Shown here: positions 5,685 to 9,719 of the stretch, piece by piece
Layout: each line of letters starts with the position of its first letter
How positions within the stretch are numbered: the first letter of the stretch is position 1
Assembly: GCA_913058195.1 (NCBI GenBank)
Contig: CAJXPP010000065.1
Span: 1-9,719 of the forward strand
Reading direction: 5' to 3'
Source: an uncultured Gammaproteobacteria bacterium
GTDB lineage: Bacteria > Pseudomonadota > Gammaproteobacteria > Nitrosococcales > Methylophagaceae
DNA length: 9,719 nucleotides
Notes under the pieces: generated by a model
The model's database searches: none
What the model was told of the DNA's origin: nothing
The model's input: only the letters and a program-made list of their open reading frames with translations
Translations under genes and position numbers: made by a program

Positions 5685-6770
5685 ATGTTAAACCAGTCTC
5701 AAATTGAGCAATTAATTAACGATTATAATGACCAGTCTGCCCAGATGACATTGGGTGAAAGTAATGCAAAAATAACAGTAAATATTGATGGTGATAAGCT
5801 TACTGCTACAGTTACTTTAGGTTATCCGGTTAAAGGCTATGCTGATGTTATTAAAGCAGGTTTAGAAAGCTTACTTAAAAAAGAAGCGGCTTCTGATGAT
5901 GTGACAGTAACGATCGATTGGAAAATCACAAAACACAAAGTACAGCAAGGTGTTAACGCCATTAGTAATATCAAGAACATCATTGCGGTTGCTTCAGGTA
6001 AAGGTGGTGTGGGTAAATCAACAACATCCGTTAATCTAGCTTTAGCGCTTGCAGCTGAAGGTGCAAGTGTGGGTATTTTAGATGCTGATATCTATGGCCC
6101 TAGTCAGCCGAGAATGTTGGGCACTACACAACGACCAGAGTCAGCTGATGGCAAATCTATAGAGCCAATTGAAAGCTTTGGTTTGCAATGTATGTCTATC
6201 GGCTTTTTGATTGACGAAGAAGAACCTATGATTTGGCGTGGCCCAATGGTAACGCAGGCATTGGAACAAATGCTCAATGATACTAATTGGAAAGCGCTAG
6301 ATTATTTAGTGATTGATTTACCACCAGGCACAGGTGACATTCAATTAACCTTATCGCAAAAAGTACCGGTGAGTGGCTCTGTTATTGTTACAACACCACA
6401 AGATATTTCATTACTTGATGCGCGCAAAGCCTTGAAGATGTTTGAGAAGGTTAATGTGCCAGTGATGGGTATTATCGAAAATATGAGCACACATATATGT
6501 AGCGAATGTGGCCATGAAGAGCATATATTTGGATCTGGTGGTGGTGACAAGATGGCGAAACAATACGGCGTAGATTTATTAGGAAATCTACCGCTAGACA
6601 TTCAAATTCGTGAAGATGCAGATACGGGTCATCCGACTGTTGTAGCAGATCCAGATGGCACTATCGCTATGGCGTATCGTGGCATTGCTCGACGTGTGGC
6701 TGCACGATTGGCCAAACAAGGTAAAGATTATTCATCAGCATTCCCAAATATTGTGATCAAAAACGATTAA
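5685..6770 (+). CDS. apbC: Mrp/ApbC/NBP35-family iron-sulfur cluster carrier ATPase
   Basis: This cytoplasmic P-loop ATPase binds and transfers Fe-S clusters to target apoproteins. The 361-residue protein has an N-terminal MIP18/DUF59-like domain (about 1-85). The MinD/Mrp-type nucleotide domain follows from about residue 96. The deviant Walker A is SGKGGVGKST (104-113) with signature lysine Lys106 and Lys111. The switch region is LDADIYGPSQP (132-142), and the Walker B-like motif is VIDLPPGTGD (209-218). The Cys272-x-x-Cys275 pair (ICSEC) that bridges a cluster between subunits is intact. Length is close to E. coli Mrp (about 369). The start has AAGGAAG at 5673-5679, five bases upstream. dcd follows 42 bases later in the same direction, and no terminator is visible between them. 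Confidence 0.96.
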   Translation: MLNQSQIEQLINDYNDQSAQMTLGESNAKITVNIDGDKLTATVTLGYPVKGYADVIKAGLESLLKKEAASDDVTVTIDWKITKHKVQQGVNAISNIKNIIAVASGKGGVGKSTTSVNLALALAAEGASVGILDADIYGPSQPRMLGTTQRPESADGKSIEPIESFGLQCMSIGFLIDEEEPMIWRGPMVTQALEQMLNDTNWKALDYLVIDLPPGTGDIQLTLSQKVPVSGSVIVTTPQDISLLDARKALKMFEKVNVPVMGIIENMSTHICSECGHEEHIFGSGGGDKMAKQYGVDLLGNLPLDIQIREDADTGHPTVVADPDGTIAMAYRGIARRVAARLAKQGKDYSSAFPNIVIKND

Positions 6771-6812
6771 TCACGTTATTATTAGGGCTATTCAAATCAA
6801 AGTGATCGAGTT

Positions 6813-7379
6813 ATGAGTATAAAGTCAGATAAATGGATCCGTCGCATGGCGGCAGAGCAGGACATGATTTCACCTTTTGAAGCGGGACAAGTTCGCGAAG
6901 GTGAAAATGGACGAATGATTTCTTATGGTACATCGAGCTATGGCTATGATGTACGCTGCTCTGATGAGTTTAAAATTTTTACTAATATCAACTCTGCTAT
7001 TGTTGATCCTAAAAACTTTGATGAGAATAGCTTTGTTGATGTCAAGTCTGATGTCTGCATTATTCCTCCTAATTCATTTGCATTAGCGCGTACGGTTGAG
7101 ACTTTCAAAATTCCACGCAGTGTTTTAACTATTTGTTTGGGCAAATCGACATATGCACGATGCGGTATCATTGTGAATGTCACGCCATTAGAGCCGGAAT
7201 GGGAAGGGCATGTGACCTTGGAGTTCTCAAACACGACAACGCTTCCAGCCAAAATTTATGCTAATGAAGGTGTGGCTCAAATGTTATTTTTTGAATCAGA
7301 TGAAGTATGTGAAACATCGTATGCTGATCGTAATGGTAAATATCAAGGACAACAGGGCGTGACATTACCTAAATCGTAA
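6813..7379 (+). CDS. dcd: dCTP deaminase
   Basis: This enzyme deaminates dCTP to dUTP, feeding dUMP and thus dTMP synthesis, as a soluble homotrimer. The 188-residue sequence closely resembles the Pseudomonas-type enzyme: MSIKSDKWIRRMA at the N-terminus, YGTSSYGYDVRC (38-49), NINSAIVDPKNFDE (58-71) and IIPPNSFALARTVE (83-96). The active-site segment is GKSTYARCG (110-118), where E. coli has GRSSLARLG. The catalytic glutamate is Glu137 in HVTLEFSN (133-140), and KYQGQQGVTLP (176-186) forms the C-terminal nucleotide lid. All expected residues are present, and length is normal for the family. The ribosome binding site is weak: AAGTGA at about 6800-6805. It sits between apbC and the WD40 lipoprotein gene, probably in one transcription unit. 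Confidence 0.97.
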   Translation: MSIKSDKWIRRMAAEQDMISPFEAGQVREGENGRMISYGTSSYGYDVRCSDEFKIFTNINSAIVDPKNFDENSFVDVKSDVCIIPPNSFALARTVETFKIPRSVLTICLGKSTYARCGIIVNVTPLEPEWEGHVTLEFSNTTTLPAKIYANEGVAQMLFFESDEVCETSYADRNGKYQGQQGVTLPKS

Positions 7380-7398
7380 TGTTTAAAGCCGATACTTT

Positions 7399-8439
7399 AT
7401 GACTTTTTTGCAGTTATCACGATTAATTAAGTTAGTGCTTATCGCGACATTATTAGTGGCGTGCTCAAACGAACGTGTTTCAGATAAGCAGTGGCCTCAT
7501 AGTGATTTAAGTAGTTATGCTGCCGTCTTTTCACCAGGTGGTAAGTATGTACTAGTAGGCGATACCGATGCACCTGCGAGATTGTGGGATATCGAAAAAA
7601 ATAAAGTCGTTTACTCATGGCAAAATAATGAAGAAGTAGGCACAACCACCGCGGTTGCTTTTTCAGGCGATGGTAAAGTGGCTGCTACTTCCGAACAAGA
7701 TGTGATTGTATTATGGGAAGTGGCAACAGGCGAGCCGATGATGCGTTTAAGTTTTCCAGTAAAAATTAAATCTATGGCACTTTCTCAACATGGTGATTAC
7801 GTTTTATTGGCATTGTATGACCGCACTGCTATCTACTTTGATGTGATTGAAAATCGTGTATTACAAATATTCGAACACGATGGCAAAGCGGTTAATTCAC
7901 CGATTAATCAACTTATCAACACCGTTGCGATATCACCAAGCGGTAAATATGCTCTGACAGGGGCTGATGATACTACTGCACGGTTATGGAAGCTTGAATC
8001 AGGTAAACAATTACGCAGTTGGAAGCATGAAACACCGGTAAATATTGTCGCTTTTTATCCTAAAGGTGGTTATGTATTAACAGGTGCTGGAAATGGCCAA
8101 ACGCATTTTTGGAATATTAAGTCAGGTAAAGAAAAGTACACTTTACGTACTTCTGCTTGGCCAAAAGACTGGCAACTACCAAACTTTCCCTCGTTTAAAA
8201 CAACTATTTCAGCCATTGATTTTTCTGCTGATGGACAATATTTAGTGACAGGTCATCCATCGCAAAAGATTTGCCTTTGGAAAGTAGCAACGGGCGATAA
8301 GCTTGATTGTTGGCAGGTTGCAAGAAAACAGGCGCTACGACCTGGTGTAGTTTTACAAGCTGTCGCTTTTTCAGCTAATGACAAAGCTATTTATAGTGAG
8401 TCTGGCAATGGTATTGGTCAGATGTGGAACCTAAAATAA
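7399..8439 (+). CDS. WD40-repeat lipoprotein, seven-bladed beta-propeller
   Basis: This is a 346-residue predicted envelope lipoprotein. The signal peptide has basic residues Arg8 and Lys11, a hydrophobic core (12-20) and the lipobox LVAC with Cys22. Ser follows the cysteine, consistent with export to the outer membrane. The rest is seven WD40-like repeats at about 40-74, 84-117, 123-158, 174-209, 214-249, 270-305 and 320-346. Each has the pattern AVAFSxxGKY...LTG...xLWxxxxG, for example RLWDIEKNK (61-69), ARLWKLESGK (194-203) and ICLWKVATGD (291-300). Seven blades make one complete closed propeller, so this is probably a binding scaffold rather than an enzyme. It starts 19 bases after dcd without a clear ribosome binding site and directly abuts the next gene. 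Its partner is unknown. Confidence 0.88.
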   Translation: MTFLQLSRLIKLVLIATLLVACSNERVSDKQWPHSDLSSYAAVFSPGGKYVLVGDTDAPARLWDIEKNKVVYSWQNNEEVGTTTAVAFSGDGKVAATSEQDVIVLWEVATGEPMMRLSFPVKIKSMALSQHGDYVLLALYDRTAIYFDVIENRVLQIFEHDGKAVNSPINQLINTVAISPSGKYALTGADDTTARLWKLESGKQLRSWKHETPVNIVAFYPKGGYVLTGAGNGQTHFWNIKSGKEKYTLRTSAWPKDWQLPNFPSFKTTISAIDFSADGQYLVTGHPSQKICLWKVATGDKLDCWQVARKQALRPGVVLQAVAFSANDKAIYSESGNGIGQMWNLK

Positions 8440-8760
8440 ATGTATAAATTGGTTTTCTTTGTACCAGAAAGCCATAAAGAAGCTGTTAAGAATGCTTTAT
8501 TTGAACAAGGCGCGGGCCGTTATGATGGTTATGATCATTGCTCATGGGAAACACTAGGAACGGGTCAATTCAAACCCTTATCGGGAAGTCAGCCATTTAT
8601 TGGTCAGCAAGATGATATTGAACAAGTTGCCGAATATAGAGTTGAAATGATCTGCTCGAAACCCAATATAAAGGCAGTATTAAAAGCACTGATAAAGCAT
8701 CACCCTTATGATGTGCCTGCATATGATGTTCAGTTAATTCAAACACTGAACGATTTTTAA
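8440..8760 (+). CDS. PII/CutA-like protein of the NIF3/YqfO insert type (COG3323-like)
   Basis: This is a small soluble protein of 106 residues. It resembles the PII/CutA1-like ferredoxin-fold domain found inserted in some NIF3/YqfO proteins, here as a stand-alone gene. Seen in the sequence: a first strand with YKLVFFVPE (2-10), the glycine-rich segment GAGRYDGYDHCSWETLGTGQ (24-43), then SQPFIG (50-55) and EYRVE (65-69). The C-terminal HPYDVPAYDV (88-97) matches the HPYExPAYD family pattern. Fold and family are well supported by these motifs; molecular function is not known. A role as a trimeric small-molecule or metal sensor is only an analogy with PII and CutA. The ATG immediately follows the stop of the WD40 gene (TAA-ATG, no spacer), suggesting coupled translation. 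pepN starts 18 bases downstream. Confidence 0.8.
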   Translation: MYKLVFFVPESHKEAVKNALFEQGAGRYDGYDHCSWETLGTGQFKPLSGSQPFIGQQDDIEQVAEYRVEMICSKPNIKAVLKALIKHHPYDVPAYDVQLIQTLNDF

Positions 8761-8778
8761 ATTAATCGAGTTGCCGTT

Positions 8779-9672
8779 ATGACATCACCTGTTACGCCTA
8801 AAGAAACGTTCTTAGCTGATTATCAAGTTCCTAATTACTTAATTGATACAGTACATTTACACTTTGATTTAGATGCCTCTGAAACGCATGTTCGTAGTGT
8901 GTTGTCGATGCGTAAAAACCCTGAAGGAAGTGGGGGTGATTGTGTTCTTGATGGCGAACAGCTTGAACTAGTTTCACTTAAAATTGATGGAAGAGTATTA
9001 CAAGGTAATGAATACCAGCGTACAGAGCAATCGCTGCTCTTAACCTCATTGCCTGATACATTTGAGTTAGAAATTGAAACGGTTATTAATCCTGATAAAA
9101 ATACGGCATTAGAAGGCTTATATCATTCAGGTAATTTGCTGTGTACTCAGTGTGAAGCACAAGGCTTTAGACGTATTACCTACTATATGGATCGCCCTGA
9201 TGTAATGGCGGTGTTTACAGTATCATTATCTGCAAATAAACGGCAATGGCCGATTATGTTGGCGAATGGTAACTTGGAAGAGCAGGGCGTATTTGAAGAT
9301 GGCCAACACTGGACGCGTTGGCATGATCCTCACCCAAAACCAAGTTATCTGTTTGCATTAGTAGCAGGTGATTTATATCGCCAACATGATACGTTCACAA
9401 CAATGTCGGGCAGAGAAGTTGCTTTGCAGATTTTTGTTGATCCAGAAAATAACCACAAATGTGATCATGCACTAGCCTCATTAAAACAAGCAATGAAATG
9501 GGATGAGCAAACCTATGGTCGTGAATATGATCTAGATGTGTTTATGATTGTTGCGGTGAATGACTTCAATATGGGTGCGATGGAAAATAAAGGGTTAAAC
9601 ATTTTCAACTCTGCCTGTGTTTTAGCTACTCAAGAAACAGCAACCGACCATGACTTTTACACTATTCAAAGT
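8779..9672 (+). CDS. pepN: Aminopeptidase N, 5' part only (cut by contig end)
   Basis: This is the M1-family zinc metallo-aminopeptidase, a broad-specificity cytoplasmic enzyme that removes N-terminal residues from peptides. Only the first 298 codons are present; full-length homologues are about 870 residues. The N-terminal beta domain contains DYQVPNYLIDTVHLHFDLD (14-32), and CTQCEAQGFRRITYYMDRPD (122-141) is strongly PepN-like. The substrate-binding GAMEN motif is at 266-270. The sequence ends at ...ATDHDFYTIQS, about three residues before where the zinc-binding HEYFH motif (HEXXH) should lie, judged against E. coli PepN. The open frame continues through the adapter (9673 onward) without a stop, so any prediction running to the window end carries a false tail. 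The start at 8779 fits the family N-terminus, with only a weak ribosome binding site. Confidence 0.96.
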
Positions 9673-9719
9673 CTGTCTCTTATACACATCTCCGAGCCCA
9701 CGAGACTAGGCATGATCTC
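9673..9719 (-). other. Nextera i7 sequencing adapter (artefact)
   Basis: This is the exact reverse complement of bases 1-47: mosaic end CTGTCTCTTATACACATCT at 9673-9691, then the read-2 adapter, the index TAGGCATG and the last five bases of P7. It is not genomic and interrupts pepN. Seeing the i7 adapter at both ends shows that the assembler extended into untrimmed adapter from reads in both directions. Confidence 0.98.

Noticed and set aside
1..9719. 47-base perfect terminal inverted repeats as the ends of a transposon or linear plasmid
   Set aside because: The repeats are Nextera adapter with an index and a few P7 bases, and the enclosed genes are chromosomal housekeeping genes with no transposase.

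Overview
The window looks like a complete short-read contig from an AT-rich, Gram-negative bacterium, most likely a gammaproteobacterium. Three things suggest this: a Pseudomonas-type dCTP deaminase, a Mrp/ApbC-dcd-...-pepN gene string, and two lipoproteins with outer-membrane-type lipoboxes. I cannot resolve it to genus. Both ends (1-47 and 9673-9719) are library adapter, not genome: the same 47-base Nextera i7 sequence with an index occurs in opposite orientations. The genuine insert is 48-9672.

Layout, left to right. 48-353 is a non-coding leader with several hairpins upstream of leuA. Next come leuA (long, type-2 2-isopropylmalate synthase, leucine synthesis) and a small LEA2/WHy-fold lipoprotein on the + strand. 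Facing them is a tightly overlapping minus-strand operon (5206 to 2636) of three uncharacterised membrane proteins, in transcription order DUF2157, DUF4401 and GDYXXLXY. A 478-base gene-free region (5207-5684) with several inverted repeats separates it from a rightward cluster. That cluster holds apbC/mrp (Fe-S carrier ATPase), dcd (dCTP deaminase), a seven-bladed WD40 lipoprotein, a small PII/CutA-like protein and pepN (aminopeptidase N). pepN is cut by the contig end just before where its zinc-binding HEXXH motif should lie.

How the genes relate. The five rightward genes are separated by 42, 19, 0 and 18 bases with no terminator seen between them, so they may be cotranscribed, although their known functions are diverse. 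The minus-strand trio overlaps by 4 and 8 bases and has strong ribosome binding sites, which implies coordinated synthesis of one membrane assembly. leuA may be controlled through its structured leader, but I do not recognise that leader as a known riboswitch or T-box.

Most of the window is ordinary core metabolism. I see no CRISPR, phage, toxin-antitoxin or transposon system. The parts most worth follow-up are the uncharacterised membrane trio, the leuA leader, and the hairpin-rich intergenic region.
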